Of a stretch of DNA of 64,000 bases, positions 29,952 to 40,437 are shown one piece after another. The position numbers and the translations under genes were made by a program. How positions within the stretch are numbered: the first letter of the stretch is position 1; every line of letters starts with the position of its first letter. The notes beneath the pieces are model-generated. The model searched no databases and was not told where the DNA came from. It saw only the letters and a list, made by a program, of their open reading frames with translations. The DNA is from Trichomonas tenax (taxonomy: Eukaryota; Parabasalia; Trichomonadida; Trichomonadidae): contig JALKBU010000180.1 of NCBI GenBank assembly GCA_023091735.1, positions 1-64,000 on the forward strand, written 5' to 3'.

Positions 29952-30533
29952 TTAATCTTTGCCGAGTTCGTGGCGAAGATCATGAACTTCGTTGTTGAGA
30001 TTCTTGAGCTTGTTTTGGGCTTCAATAAATTGTGGCCATTGTCTTTTATTCTGTTGTAACAAAGCTCTAAGCTTTTCATTCTCTGCTAAAAGCGCATCAT
30101 CGTCAATGTTTTCCGACTGTTCAACAACCTGTGGTTTTTCTTCCACAGGCATTTTATCCGCGTTCATAATCAATTTTCCTGCTAATAAGTTTGCAGCATC
30201 TGTGAGAGCTTCATTTTCTAAATCAGGGATTGAAAGTTCAAGCAAAAGATTCTCTCCTTGTGCTCCAAGAAGAATTTGCCGAATAAGATTTACATTAATA
30301 TCACGTTGGTGAATCAATTCTGTATGCATTGTCTTTGCTATTGCATCTGGGAATTCTTTTAGCATTTTAAGGACTTCCTTTCCACCGTAAGAGTCATCTC
30401 TTTCGAATTTTTCTTTAAGATGTTCATTTAATTCCACAGAAATCTCACCCCTAATTTCGTTTCTGTTTTGTCTCTCGAATTTGAGATATTCAATGAGTTC
30501 TTTCGTTTGCTGTGGTGTGAGCCCAGTTTCCAT
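29952..30533 (-). CDS. LZTFL1/BBS17-like coiled-coil protein
   Basis: The start GLTPQQTKELIEYLKFERQN, then VLKMLKEFPDAIAKTMHTEL and IRQILLGAQGENLLLELSIP, tracks the LZTFL1 N-terminal domain. A C-terminal coiled coil follows (LLAENEKLRALLQQNKRQWP). LZTFL1 (BBS17) regulates BBSome movement and ciliary membrane proteins. At 193 residues it is about two thirds of the animal length, with a shorter coiled coil. The coding-strand block TTTTATCACACCCTG lies 46-60 bases upstream and is shared with the DHHC gene. Confidence 0.78.
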   Translation of the reverse strand: METGLTPQQTKELIEYLKFERQNRNEIRGEISVELNEHLKEKFERDDSYGGKEVLKMLKEFPDAIAKTMHTELIHQRDINVNLIRQILLGAQGENLLLELSIPDLENEALTDAANLLAGKLIMNADKMPVEEKPQVVEQSENIDDDALLAENEKLRALLQQNKRQWPQFIEAQNKLKNLNNEVHDLRHELGKD

Positions 30534-30578
30534 TTGATAAAATAGGGTTTTATCATAATATTTAGGGGTTATTTATTG

Positions 30579-30593
30579 CAGGGTGTGATAAAA
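30579..30593. promoter_or_regulatory. CAGGGTGTGATAAAA element
   Basis: This 15-base block is identical to 37745-37759. It sits between the divergent LZTFL1-like (ATG at 30533, minus) and CK2-like (ATG at 30653, plus) genes. Confidence 0.45.
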
Positions 30594-30652
30594 AATTATG
30601 GTGTAAAATTAAATGTAGGGTCTAACAAGAAAATGCAGGGATTTATAGCAAA

Positions 30653-31615
30653 ATGTTTTTCTCATTATTTTATTTGATAGCATCATCATCACAGTCTAAT
30701 TCTGCTGAAGGCGACGATGAAAACACGAAGCCTTGGATGATGCATCAGAATTATACAATCGAATTCTTTCCAAAAGAAGATTTGAAAATAGAAAAAAAGA
30801 TTGGCTCAGGAAAGTTCTCCGAAGTGTTTATTGGAAGCATTCCCAATGGAACAGAGGTTGCAATCAAGCAGCTAAAACCATTAGAAAGATGGAGATTAAA
30901 TCGTGAAATCCGCATTCTCGAAGAACTACAGTTCATTCCACAGGTAATTAGATTCTATGGTGTCCATGGTGACGCCTCTTATCCTGTTGTTGTCACAGAA
31001 TTCGGAAAAAGCACAACTCCAAAGCAATTAACTTTGGATCAGCTTAGATGGTTATTATGGGAATTATTCGATGCACTCAACAAGACACATGCCAAAGGAA
31101 TCATGCACAGAGACATAAAATGGCAAAACATTTTGGTCAATTTCGAAACAAGAACATTGCGTGTAATTGACTGGGGCTTGGCAGATTACATCAACCCTAA
31201 GTTCAATTACAGCTGCAGAGTTGGTACAAAATCATACAAAGCACCAGAATTATTAATGGGATATAAACACTACAATAGCACAGTAGATATATGGGCTGGT
31301 GGCTGCATTATGGCTAACTTGCTATTCGGATGCTCAGCATTCTTCGCAGCAAATGATAATGATGGAGTTTTCAATCGTCAAGCGAAATTCTTTGGATATT
31401 ATAAGCTTACGAGTATCAATGAAAAGCTAAACACCACGAAGTCAATTCCTTTCTATGATAAGCAGAATTTCATGGAATACGTTCTTCCTCATACAAAGCA
31501 CCTAGTCAATAACCAAACGATAGGCTTGCTGACCAGAATATTGAATCCAGATCCTTTCACAAGACCCACTGCTGATCAAATTTTGCGTGATGATTTCTTC
31601 TATCCAAAGCGCTAA
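30653..31615 (+). CDS. CK2-alpha-like protein kinase
   Basis: This 320-residue protein is one kinase domain. It has a GSGKFSEV glycine loop (51-58), Lys72 in VAIK, HRDIKWQN (152-159), DWG in place of DFG (173-175), and a GTKSYKAPE activation segment end (191-199). DWG, the Arg-rich LERWRLNREI helix and the compact C-lobe point to the casein kinase 2 catalytic family. The first 18 residues form a hydrophobic, signal-peptide-like stretch, which is odd for CK2. Met29/Met30 (30737) could be the true start and would remove it. Active-site residues are all present. Confidence 0.88.
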   Translation: MFFSLFYLIASSSQSNSAEGDDENTKPWMMHQNYTIEFFPKEDLKIEKKIGSGKFSEVFIGSIPNGTEVAIKQLKPLERWRLNREIRILEELQFIPQVIRFYGVHGDASYPVVVTEFGKSTTPKQLTLDQLRWLLWELFDALNKTHAKGIMHRDIKWQNILVNFETRTLRVIDWGLADYINPKFNYSCRVGTKSYKAPELLMGYKHYNSTVDIWAGGCIMANLLFGCSAFFAANDNDGVFNRQAKFFGYYKLTSINEKLNTTKSIPFYDKQNFMEYVLPHTKHLVNNQTIGLLTRILNPDPFTRPTADQILRDDFFYPKR

Positions 31616-31928
31616 CTCTATACTATTTGTTATTATTCATATAAAAATCCTTCGATACGAAGTTTCTAATTCAAAACACAATATATTTTTCAATTTATTT
31701 TATAGATTTATTATGAAAGGTTTTATATTATTCAGATTCAAATGAAATGCAGCTTATCCACCTTAATCTATTTGCATTTGTAGATGGAGAGACCATTATT
31801 TTGCATATTTTAAATATTGAACACTGCAATTGCTCCTTGTTATGCGCATATTGTCTCTTTGTGATTTAAATAACATACCAATGATTTTTGGGTAAATTAT
31901 TCAAATATCAAATTGATTGATAAAATAA
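31616..31928. other. Convergent AT-rich spacer
   Basis: Nothing beyond AT-rich sequence is seen between the kinase and Atg10-like gene ends. Confidence 0.5.
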
Positions 31929-32372
31929 TCATTTCTTTGGGAGTCTGTAAAGGAAAACTTGACCATAAACTGCGATCCATGCAACCATAAAATCAATTCC
32001 TTTTGATTCGACTCCACTTAAATATTCTAATGTCTTGCAAGGATGCAAAAAGAAAACAGGAATCCCAGACCCAGAATGTATTCTCTCAGATACTGAGTTT
32101 AAAACTAATTTTTCTGGCATTATAGAATTCAATTCTTCATATGTTAATCGATGACCAGACTCTGTGTAAAAATATGCTGACAATACCGGAACTTGGAACA
32201 CTTCATCAACATCAATGAAATATGTAACAAATATTGTTTCATCATTAATTTCTGCTGGAACGATTCTTCTTTCATTGGTTGCATATTGATACCCATATGA
32301 TTCTTTCATTTTCCAACCGTCAGATTGGTAATCTTCAACAAATTGTTTGATCTTTGCTAAAAAATCAGTCAT
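31929..32372 (-). CDS. Atg10-like autophagy E2 enzyme
   Basis: The protein has 147 residues from the ATG at 32372. The key block is FFLHPCKTLEYL: HPCKT with the catalytic Cys (Cys112) is typical of Atg10, whereas Atg3 has HPCKHA. The C-terminal WIAVYGQVFLYRLP also fits Atg10. Atg10 transfers Atg12 to Atg5. An upstream ATG at 32390 would add MSNCLL. However, that ATG lies inside TTTACAATGTCA, a one-base-insert version of the promoter element, so I prefer the second ATG. It shares a short divergent spacer with the 488-residue gene. Confidence 0.82.
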   Translation of the reverse strand: MTDFLAKIKQFVEDYQSDGWKMKESYGYQYATNERRIVPAEINDETIFVTYFIDVDEVFQVPVLSAYFYTESGHRLTYEELNSIMPEKLVLNSVSERIHSGSGIPVFFLHPCKTLEYLSGVESKGIDFMVAWIAVYGQVFLYRLPKK

Positions 32373-32440
32373 CAATAAACAATTTGACATTGTAAATTGT
32401 CAAAAGTCATAATCGAGTTTGAGTCACTTTTTAGCTCGTT

Positions 32441-33907
32441 ATGGATGGGATTGAACTTGCATCCATGAATGATAATCAGCCTCTTGGCCCCGAAATTATA
32501 TCGCTGTCGACAGCCTCAATCGAAGTGAACGTGTCTACTGAAGTAAATCTTCAAGATCCTCTTTTTCCGTTTTCACATTCTTTCCAATCTAAGTCTAGAA
32601 AGGAAAAGGAGCAACTGTTCTTGAAGGCGTTCGAAGATCAGGTCAATTTCATAAGAACAAAGGAATTAAGATCAGATAATTCACTTGGAAAATCTCCTGT
32701 TACACAAGAAGCAATTGACAACCTCACAAACTCTCGCACGAAGTTCTGCGAACAAGCAGATAACAAAAATAACAGAAAAGCGATTATGTTAACTGCAACT
32801 GAATCATCTTCGAAGCCAGCCCCGAGAATTCCTGTCAACACAACACCAACATTCGATCAGCTTCTGAACACGAACTATGAGTCACAATACACACTCATGG
32901 ATAAATTCAAAGACATAATCAGCAAGATATTGATCGAAAAGCGTGCAAAAACACGCTCGCAAAAGGTTTTACAGCGTATTTTGGTCGCACCCAGCACCCC
33001 GCAAGCACTGAAATCAACAACGAACTTTTCGACTTTTACTGCAGAATCGTTATTAACAATAAATGTTAAATGCGTTAAACAGCTACAGAAATTCACAACG
33101 CCATCGGATCCTGTATCAATTGAGCCGCCTGAGCTCGTGATAGAGCCAAACAGAATCGAGAAATCTATCCAGCCTTACAAACCGGGTCTCGTTGAGCGTT
33201 TCCAACTCTCTCCATTCCCAAGGACAGAGTGCGCAGCTTTCACAAATATTCCTATCACTCCGCCGTCTTCGTTCCCTGGTGTCCAGGAGGAGCAGCCTGT
33301 GAGAGAAGGGAAGGAGCCAATCATTCCAGAGAACTCTCTGTCAAATCCACTTCCAAATAGAGATATTATCAATATAACCCCGCTTCCGATTGCAACAAAT
33401 TACGACAGAGATATAAGATTCTTCAACTTCGACACAATATTCGAGCTGCGTGCTAAGCCTGCAGACCTACCTAAACTACCTGATCAGATTGGCCAAGCTT
33501 CAATACTCGCGATGCCACTGAAGCACTATGAGACTATGTTTATAAGATTCAAAGACAACACTGATATCGCTCCTTTCACGTTTACTGGGTATGAAAAAAT
33601 AAAGCTTCCAATAATGAGCGGCCCGAACATGGATGACATGGCTGAGATGGATCCTGATGATGATATAGATTCGCTAGAAATAAAGCCTAATGTTAGACCA
33701 ACAAGCGATTTCATCACGAAGCCGATTACAAACAATAACAAGAGTCACGCGATTGCAGAAGGAATAATATCAAGCCAAGAAAACTGGATCAAGCGACAGA
33801 AGGAAGGTGCTCAAGCTGTACTCAACAGCTTAACAAATCTAAACTCGCTCATGAGAGACAAGAGCTTGGAAATTGTGACGAAAGATCTTTCCGAATTCTT
33901 GAAGTAA
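32441..33907 (+). CDS. Unknown 488-residue protein
   Basis: I do not recognise this protein. It is largely disordered-looking, rich in Pro, Ser, Thr and Asn, with short helical parts (MDKFKDIISKILIEKRAKTR; QENWIKRQKEGAQAVLNSL) and no membrane span. Repeated Pro-Phe/Leu-Pro phrases recall some axonemal proteins, but that is only a hint. The start is supported by TCACTTTTTAG, an Inr-like sequence 7 bases before the ATG. The middle third has a higher GC content than the flanks. Confidence 0.8.
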   Translation: MDGIELASMNDNQPLGPEIISLSTASIEVNVSTEVNLQDPLFPFSHSFQSKSRKEKEQLFLKAFEDQVNFIRTKELRSDNSLGKSPVTQEAIDNLTNSRTKFCEQADNKNNRKAIMLTATESSSKPAPRIPVNTTPTFDQLLNTNYESQYTLMDKFKDIISKILIEKRAKTRSQKVLQRILVAPSTPQALKSTTNFSTFTAESLLTINVKCVKQLQKFTTPSDPVSIEPPELVIEPNRIEKSIQPYKPGLVERFQLSPFPRTECAAFTNIPITPPSSFPGVQEEQPVREGKEPIIPENSLSNPLPNRDIINITPLPIATNYDRDIRFFNFDTIFELRAKPADLPKLPDQIGQASILAMPLKHYETMFIRFKDNTDIAPFTFTGYEKIKLPIMSGPNMDDMAEMDPDDDIDSLEIKPNVRPTSDFITKPITNNNKSHAIAEGIISSQENWIKRQKEGAQAVLNSLTNLNSLMRDKSLEIVTKDLSEFLK

Positions 33908-33926
33908 ACGATTATTCTGTTCATAT

Positions 33927-34910
33927 CTAAAAACTCAAGAAATATCCTATAGCGAATTCAGTTCTGTGATACTTCTGACCACACAGATAATTCTTAGTGT
34001 ATTTAACAATTACTTTAGGACAATTGATATTGCCATACTCAAAAATTGCGTCACATTGATATATATGGCGAGATGAAAAAGATCATATGAAGATTCGTCT
34101 TGATGAATATTTGCTGTTACAACAACACCAGTTGAACTAAATGAATCGATGTGGCAGTCTTTAACAGTGAATGCAGTACAATCTTTATGAAACAGATATG
34201 TTGAACCAGTATTTCCAACAAAGCAACATGAATCAACAGTTGTTGACCCACCACTACAATAAACGTTTGCAGTATTTGTGCTTCCGTTTTTGATGATGTT
34301 GAATGTGTCAAATTGAATTTTCCTGAATTATAATGACAGATTATATAATTAGTAGCATTATTATTTGATATCGTTGAATAATTTATGATTGCAGATTGAT
34401 GTGGTTATTGAAATGTATATACGGTTGAAAATTTCCAACTATTTTGACTTGAATTTGAGGAGTCTAAAGTTCCAATTCCATAATTTGCATATATTTCATT
34501 ATCTAAAAGTGTTGGAGTGATGGTGTGTGACATAGAGCTTTCAATATGTAAATTATACCTATTCGAAGCTAGTACTGTTAGAGAAAAAGCACCAGCTAAT
34601 TTAGTTGATGTATTATAAGCACAAAATGTATGTTGAACAACATCGGTGTTTCCTTTAACATTAACACTCCCTACCTGATTTGGGTTATGATTATCATGAA
34701 AAATGCATGAACTGTGAAGGAATTTAATGGAGCTTTGCGTTAGCTTAATTCACTCGCTCTGTTGGTTGCAGAAAACACAGATGTGTGCAAAAATTTGTGA
34801 ACTTGCGGTATCAGGAATGAAAGGATTTCGTTTATTCGCATATTTTGGTGTAATGATCCCTCCGTAGAACATGCCCCAGACATCTGTCGGGGCACTGTCA
34901 TAATGCAAAA
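33927..34910 (-). pseudogene. Broken beta-helix family gene
   Basis: Conceptual minus-strand translation matches the protein at 49253-50287 along its length. Shared landmarks include P(T/S)DVW-x-MFY, CVFCNQQ, VQH-x-FCAYN, STISNN/TTISNN, TTV-x-(S/N)CCF and HIDSFSS/NIDSFSS with GVV. It ends with a stop at 33927. The copy has at least two in-frame stops (a TGA after CNQQSE and a TAA mid-gene) and at least two frame changes. Homology begins near 34907. It is a degraded copy of a trichomonad surface-type beta-helix protein, tail-to-tail with the 488-residue gene. Confidence 0.85.
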
Positions 34911-35160
34911 CAGGAAACCATTAAAAATGATTTTTGAATAGAATGAGAAACTTGATAGTGTTTTGATCGTATTTTTGTTCAAAGAATATCGTTCGCTTAG
35001 AAAGAACTTTGATGTTTTATTTTCTGATTTGAAAATTAAGCGAAATAAGATCCAATACACAAAAAAAAGACCAAAGTCATAAAATGAATGAAATGATTCA
35101 TTGTAGGAATGCATCATCTAAAAAAATATGAAATAACAAAACATTTATTTAAAACATGAA
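34911..35160. other. Spacer beside pseudogene
   Basis: One open frame runs out of the pseudogene 5' end to 35117, with a hydrophobic stretch (DFGLFFVYWILFRLIF). It may be the remnant of the family's signal-peptide exonless start, but no homologous sequence is seen at the other copy. Confidence 0.3.
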
Positions 35161-36285
35161 TTATTCTTCCTCTGTTGGTGGGAACCATATCAATTTGCTA
35201 GTTTGGATAACGTTCCGTGCCTTTGATGAATCGTGTTCTGAAAACGCTGCTTTCCACTTCTCTCGTGACAGAATAAGACGGAAATCGTCGTTTTTCTCTC
35301 GCACTAAGTTCATCTTCTTGAGCGTCTTGATGATGTCGTTTCGATCGATTGCTGTCTTAACGACAATGTCGTCAATGCTCCTGATATCATTCTCGCCCTG
35401 CTTTAGGACATCGATGATAGTTTGCTTCCAGTATTTCTTGAATGCGATATTTCCGAGATCGGAGAGAGGCGTCTCTGGGCCTCCACTCCTCTTCTGACGC
35501 TTCGCTAACTCATATGAGAGAGAAATGAGAAGATTTCCATATCCTTTCTTCTGGAAAGGAGGCAATGTAGTGATGCACGCCAAAATGTTCCCGTGAGCAC
35601 TCTTTATCTCGCGGCTGAAGTACGCAGCAAGATGAGCGCCCTCTTGATCGCATTCGCATAAAACGAAAAATTCGAATCCTTCGACATCGTAAAACAGTGT
35701 TTTGTGGTCAAGAAACAGTTTCGATAGCAAACATAAGTTCTGGCAAGGAATTTTCTGATTCTTTCCTGTTAATTCGAAAATTGAAATATTTCCTTCGCGA
35801 TATATTTCACGACCAGGTGGTTTCCTCTCTTTTAATTCCTCTTTGTGATCGTTTAATTCCTTTTCCGATGCGAAATACGTAAAGCAGTGCTCGCAAATGT
35901 AAAGATGATCTTTTTCAAAGAATGGATATGGAAATGGTGCAAAATACCAGGTCCTAATTGTGTAATTACCAATCGTTATCATATTTATGTTTCTAATTTT
36001 CGTAATTTCTTTGTGTACTTCTTCGAATTTCATTAAATCTGTTTGTTCTTCATCAGAGTTATCATTTGTTCGTTTATTTTTCGTGGCATAATTGCTTTGG
36101 TCGGGAGAAGGCTGTAATTGGCCAACATCAACCCATCTGTCCAATCTTTTGTCTTGATTGATCAAATGAACGTAAGCTTGAGTGTTATGATTACGAAATT
36201 CGATAATTTCACCAACAACTGGTTCTGGAAAATCTTCGTGTGGTATTAAAACTAATTCTTTTTTCCTAAATTTCATTAAACTCAT
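35161..36285 (-). CDS. MYST-family histone acetyltransferase (Esa1/Tip60 type)
   Basis: This 374-residue protein has a Tudor-knot/chromo-barrel (about 8-60), a zinc finger region (131-151), and a MYST acetyltransferase domain. Catalytic landmarks are conserved: Lys195 in LDHKTLFYD (autoacetylation site), Cys237 in ILACITTLP, the acetyl-CoA loop QKKGYG (245-250) and Glu271 in PETPLSDLG. The C2HC finger keeps Cys131, Cys134 and His147, but the fourth ligand position, 151, is Leu. Esa1/Tip60 acetylate H4 and H2A in chromatin complexes. Length is close to the minimal members of the family. Confidence 0.94.
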   Translation of the reverse strand: MSLMKFRKKELVLIPHEDFPEPVVGEIIEFRNHNTQAYVHLINQDKRLDRWVDVGQLQPSPDQSNYATKNKRTNDNSDEEQTDLMKFEEVHKEITKIRNINMITIGNYTIRTWYFAPFPYPFFEKDHLYICEHCFTYFASEKELNDHKEELKERKPPGREIYREGNISIFELTGKNQKIPCQNLCLLSKLFLDHKTLFYDVEGFEFFVLCECDQEGAHLAAYFSREIKSAHGNILACITTLPPFQKKGYGNLLISLSYELAKRQKRSGGPETPLSDLGNIAFKKYWKQTIIDVLKQGENDIRSIDDIVVKTAIDRNDIIKTLKKMNLVREKNDDFRLILSREKWKAAFSEHDSSKARNVIQTSKLIWFPPTEEE

Positions 36286-36855
36286 TTTTTAATTCTTGTC
36301 ACGTTTTTAATATTTTTATCTCAGACTTCTTTTCTTTCGTTTTTCTTGACAACTATTTTATTTTCTAACCATGTGGAACTCAAATATTACATCATTTTCT
36401 ATATAATTACATAATCGTTCAATCTACATACGCTAATGAAATTGCTAATTTTCTTCATTAAATTTTAGATAATGATATTTCAAAGTTAACATTGTAAATA
36501 TCTTTACATTGATGAATACTATCATTTCGCAAAATCAAAACTTCAACAATCCAAAAATAATTTTTACGAGAATATATTTCTTGCTTCAAGTTCTCTAACT
36601 ATCATTCTCCATATTGCTTCACTCTTGCAAATATATAATCAGTTGGATTCTAAGCATTTATGACAAATAAAAGCTAAATTTCCAAAATATTGGTGCTAAA
36701 AATCAAAATTCGCTCCATGTGATTGTAGACAGAGATGCCTCATGGTAGCTCTATTGAAAAGTTATGCAATTTTATCGCAATAAGATGTAAAAACACTTCA
36801 TATGAATTAAATAAAAATATAACAATTATGAAATAAAATTAAATTAACAAACATA
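36286..36855. other. AT-rich spacer
   Basis: No gene or recurrent element is clearly seen between the MYST start and the DHHC gene end. Confidence 0.5.
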
Positions 36856-37725
36856 TTATGCTGCATTTTCTGAAACATTTTGGAAGTGAACTTCTTCAAG
36901 ATGTTCAGTATTATCAGGAATATCATTACGGAACGCTGGATCAATCCATTCAAAACCAGTCATTGTTGATCTCCTTGGAATGTATTGACTCAAGAACCCT
37001 GTTCCGAACACTTGTCTGAGATTTTCTTCTTTTCCAAGGTCGTATGGTCTGTGAGATGCGTTGCTGAGACTTTCAACGACGGTTGTATTACTTACAACAC
37101 GTGAACAGACGTCCATTCTTAATACTGTTAAACAAAACCACAAAATCGCTAACAAAGCGCACATTGCTAATGCGATAATAATTAATGCTGGTTCAACGTA
37201 ATAAGCCAATACACATTGTGCAGCGAAAGCGAATGTTAAATACTGACCCCATTTCAACATCACCAAGAAAGGCTGCATATTGCGAAGTGCGACGCATATA
37301 CCTAAGGCAGGGCAATGGTGGTCCATTCTTAAGTGACAAGCATTGCAAAAACTGCAGTGATGACATCTTGGAGGTTTAGGAAGTCCACACTTATTGCATT
37401 TTGGAAGATTTCGTAGAACATTTTCGTTGACGTATTTGTTATTCATTCTTTTCTTTAAAACATTCACCAATTTTCCATTATCACCGGAAATCGCTACAAA
37501 CAGTGAATAGTAGTACATTGCCAACAGGAATATGTCGAATGCGAAGATTAATCGGATTGTTGAATTCGTTAACTTAAATTCTAAACGAAATAGCAGCAAA
37601 CTCCAGTGCATTGATGCTATCATGAAAACACCAGCGAAGAGAAAGATGGGGCCGATGAATCTGAACGTGTAATATACGGTTGTATGGAAGCAGTCCCTGT
37701 GTTTCGGAACTAATGCCAATCGCAT
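36856..37725 (-). CDS. DHHC palmitoyltransferase
   Basis: This 289-residue protein has four hydrophobic spans (about 24-40, 57-78, 152-176, 179-202) with a cytosolic Cys-rich domain between the second and third. The domain carries CNKC, CHHCSFC and DHHCPALGIC (135-144), with DHHC the acyl-enzyme site. The following TTxE motif is degenerate (TVVE, 215-218). The enzyme S-palmitoylates membrane proteins, usually at Golgi or plasma membrane. TTTTATCACACCCTG on the coding strand lies 20-34 bases upstream. Confidence 0.94.
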   Translation of the reverse strand: MRLALVPKHRDCFHTTVYYTFRFIGPIFLFAGVFMIASMHWSLLLFRLEFKLTNSTIRLIFAFDIFLLAMYYYSLFVAISGDNGKLVNVLKKRMNNKYVNENVLRNLPKCNKCGLPKPPRCHHCSFCNACHLRMDHHCPALGICVALRNMQPFLVMLKWGQYLTFAFAAQCVLAYYVEPALIIIALAMCALLAILWFCLTVLRMDVCSRVVSNTTVVESLSNASHRPYDLGKEENLRQVFGTGFLSQYIPRRSTMTGFEWIDPAFRNDIPDNTEHLEEVHFQNVSENAA

Positions 37726-39813
37726 TTTTTATTTTTACGGAAAACAGGGTGTGATAAAATAAAGCAGGAGTGAATTCTTAAAAATCGATTTTGTCGTGTT
37801 TTTTGAACTGAACACATATTTTTAATAAAAGGGGAGGAACTTCGCCTTTTACTACCAATTGCCTTCGATCTCACACAGTAGGTCCCACACCCAATGAGGA
37901 ACAAATAATATACGAGCGGCAGTCATTTGTGTGAGCCAATCATCCAGATTGAAATCGTATTTCGAGCAAAAAATGCAAATATCGAACATTTACTTGTCTC
38001 ACTTGATATTAAATTGCGAGTATAGTATTATCACACTTCAAATATATAAATTGTTCAATTTTTCGATGAAATCAAATTGATATCTCGGCCAATGGAGACT
38101 TAAATAGCCACATGAAGCGCATCATTTAGATTAAATACTTGATCGATGCATATTATATTGCAAATTTTCACCTGACTATGATTTAATGCAACAAAATTAA
38201 AATATTTTTATGAAAAATACTGATTTGTTCATAAATTATAGCATGACATTTGCATATTTTAGATTTGAAAATACATAACTAATAAAATAATAATACCTAT
38301 TGAGAAAAGATGAATATGCTCATATTTTTGAGTGAATCAAAGGAATATACAGCTATTTTTGGGTTGGATCTTGAGTAAATCCAGATCGCATACATATTCT
38401 ACTACTTATGATGGTATGTGCAAAGAAAATCACTCTCTATACAAGCGATTCCTAGATTCTCTATAATTGCTCATTGCAATTATGGTAAGAACATAACATT
38501 TATGTATACTAGAGTAGTAAAATTTGTTACTATCATTTCCTTCAGCTGTGGCATCACCATATTCTGCAATTGGAATGAGCCCAGACTTCATATTATCGTG
38601 TGAGTACATAAATGAAATAACTTCTTAGTTGAATATATTATAGTGAGAATACTGAAACTTGAAAATATTTGTGTTTTGTAGCCAATATTCAAAATATTTA
38701 TCCATTTTATAAGATTTTTCATAAAGAAAGTAGAGAGAATCTTTAAGTTCACTTTTCAAATATATGCTCCACAAAGTTTGCATATGTTATAACATAAATA
38801 TGATTTTTTAAAAATTCTCATTCGAATTAAGTCTAACAACATAGTTAATTGGATCCTGATTACATAGAAAATAGCATTTTGTACAAGCATAGGTTAGGTT
38901 TTTATCATTTTTGGTCTTTTGGAATTTCGATTAAGTTTGTAATAAAGGTAAATCAACATTTTATTGATGTAAATGTTAGAAAAAATATCATGCGCATTCA
39001 GTAACAGAGTATTTTTAACCATGAATCTCATCTGTTCGTAAATTCCATTTTGTATTATAAAACTGGCTCACTCTAATGACTTGAAAAGTACTTCTGTGAC
39101 ATAAATGATATATATTCTTTATATGCTGCGATCTACAGTCAAAATTGTAGTATTTTGACAAAGATCGAAAAAATTGCGATTATTTCACACATCGAAAACG
39201 CCTCGAAAGTACTGCAATCTAATAAGTGTGCTATAGAACCCTGGAATATCAAATAATTGTTAAAGCGCAGGTTAATTCGATAATATCTCTTTAATAGATT
39301 TTGCTTTCGTCGATGATGTCTATTGTAAACTGGCGGCAATCATTTTGCTTAGTCTAATGGAAGTAGCAGAATTGCTGCAACTTGTCATAGGAAAAAGTTT
39401 ACTGAAGAGAAGAAACTCCGAAAAAATGGGAAAAAGTTTCCCTCCTTTTTTAATCCTCTTTTTCAAATAAAAATACTATTATGGGGTGTCATGATTTTAT
39501 CAAGGGGTCATAATTAAAAATTGGATTTTCTCTGTGAAAAAATCAAAAATTCCAAAAACTAATTAATAAAATATATTTGCTTTCTGATTATATATCTACA
39601 AGGATGTCAAAGATATATATGGAAAATGCAGAAAGAAAATTTATCATATAAATTATTAATATTTTAACGAAATAAAGTGTCGATTTGAGAGTTTTCAAAA
39701 AATTAAATAGTGGAATGTGATTTATATTATATTATCTATCTATATGATCGACCAAATTAAAAATCGTTCAAAGCGGTTTTGACAGCGGTTATTGGTCCGA
39801 CCTTTTTTTAAGT
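37726..39813. other. Long divergent gene-free stretch
   Basis: About 2.1 kb without a supported gene. The CAGGGTGTGATAAAA element is at 37745-37759. The 39.7-39.8 kb part must hold the uS8 promoter. It lacks the TTTACATGTCA element and shows GGTTTTGACAGCGGTTATTG-like sequence instead. Confidence 0.5.
37745..37759 (-). promoter_or_regulatory. CAGGGTGTGATAAAA element
   Basis: An exact 15-base match to 30579-30593, 20 bases upstream of the DHHC start, in the same orientation to the gene as at the LZTFL1-like gene. Confidence 0.45.
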
Positions 39814-40206
39814 ATGGTTCGCACATCTATTCTCGCTGACGCACTCAAGGCTATCACAAACGCTGAGCGCCGTGGTATGCGCCAGGTCATGATTCGCCCA
39901 TCCTCCAAGGTCATCGTCGCTTTCCTCAGAGTTATGATGGCTCGCAACTATATTGGTGATTTCGAGGTCATTGATGATCACCGCTCCGGAAAGATTGTTA
40001 TTAATCTTCTTGGTCGCCTTAACAAGTGCGTCGCTATCTGCCCACGCTTCGATGTTGGCCTTGGCGATCTCGAAATGTGGCAGGCGAAGCTCCTCCCATC
40101 CCGCCAGTTCGGCTATGTCGTTCTCTCAACAGATAAGGGAATCTTAGACCATGAAGAGGCTCGTAAGAAGAACGCTGGTGGCAAGATCCTTGGCATGTTC
40201 TTCTAA
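39814..40206 (+). CDS. RPS15A: 40S ribosomal protein uS8 (RPS15A)
   Basis: This full-length 130-residue eukaryotic uS8 binds the central domain of 18S r[29 protein letters not shown], the mid-block GRLNKC and the end GGKILGMFF match the family throughout. There is no intron. Codons are strongly GC-ending, setting the standard for highly expressed genes in this window. The ATG at 39814 gives the conserved N-terminus. Confidence 0.97.
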   Translation: MVRTSILADALKAITNAERRGMRQVMIRPSSKVIVAFLRVMMARNYIGDFEVIDDHRSGKIVINLLGRLNKCVAICPRFDVGLGDLEMWQAKLLPSRQFGYVVLSTDKGILDHEEARKKNAGGKILGMFF

Positions 40207-40437
40207 AATTGTAATTGTAAATTGGATGATTTTATTAATCCAAGTTCTACCTTACGAGTCGGCCATCTGTTATGTGATTTACATTGTTAATGATAACCAA
40301 TGGTCCGATAATATTTTTTTTCTTGAAGTACCTTTGGGACTGGCAACCTCAAAGCCTTCAATTCATCATCCACTGAGTTGTGTGTTTGAGTTTTTGGTCT
40401 GTGAATATTGATATTTGATAATATAATACAAACAAGT

